Shown one piece after another: positions 24,047 to 24,618 of a stretch of 24,618 bases of DNA. How positions within the stretch are numbered: position 1 is the first letter of the stretch; every line of letters begins with the position of its first letter. The stretch spans positions 1 to 24,618 of the forward strand of contig VBNP01000054.1 of the NCBI GenBank assembly GCA_005877965.1, in the 5' to 3' direction. Position numbers and translations under genes: made by a program. This stretch comes from Gammaproteobacteria bacterium. Its GTDB lineage: Bacteria > Pseudomonadota > Gammaproteobacteria > Steroidobacterales > Steroidobacteraceae. Under the pieces are notes generated by a model. It did no database searches and was not told the DNA's origin. It saw only the letters and a list, made by a program, of their open reading frames with translations.

Positions 24047-24618
<572 letters not shown>

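Overview
This window is chromosomal DNA from a GC-rich gammaproteobacterium. Gene order and protein style point to the Xanthomonadales / Nevskiales / Steroidobacterales side of the class, but this rests on reading alone and no database was searched. Evidence for the class includes petB-petC followed by sspA-sspB, a type A RNase P RNA, rsmI divergent from lpoA-yraN, a mraZ promoter with TGGGN boxes, and a dcw cluster that includes ftsL, murB and ddl. The genes use strongly G/C-ending codons. The exception is the 3.2-5.6 kb region, whose base use is visibly milder.

Layout. Positions 1-700 hold the 3' end of cytochrome b, overlapping cytochrome c1 (690-1532); both belong to the bc1 complex. Next come sspA (about 1596-2216) and sspB (2243-2641), separated by a 20-bp tandem duplication. 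RNase P RNA (rnpB) follows on the minus strand (about 2747-3127) with a clear promoter. Positions 3196-5640 are an accessory segment. It carries a minus-strand protein with a TonB-like membrane anchor, a low-complexity linker and a beta-rich C-terminal domain. A divergent small secreted protein there is built from two matched four-cysteine repeats. Then come rsmI (minus) and divergent lpoA-yraN (plus).

From 8.8 kb to the window end is the division and cell wall (dcw) cluster, all on the plus strand: mraZ, rsmH, ftsL, ftsI, murE, murF, mraY, murD, ftsW, murG, murC, murB, ddl, ftsQ and ftsA (cut by the window end). Its promoter is followed at once by phased TGGGN repeats, the known MraZ operator layout. 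Nine junctions are 4-nt ATGA/GTGA overlaps, so the cluster probably runs as one translationally coupled transcript. It makes UDP-MurNAc-pentapeptide (MurB-F, Ddl), converts it to lipid II (MraY, MurG), and polymerises and cross-links it at the septum (FtsW, FtsI, FtsL, FtsQ, FtsA). LpoA would activate a bifunctional penicillin-binding protein encoded elsewhere.

Main oddities. ftsI is interrupted by two compensating frame disruptions that look like small deletions. LpoA appears to lack the rear half of its helical N-terminal domain. The two unrecognised genes between rnpB and rsmI are the best candidates for undescribed biology. I found no transposase, CRISPR array, tRNA or phage gene.
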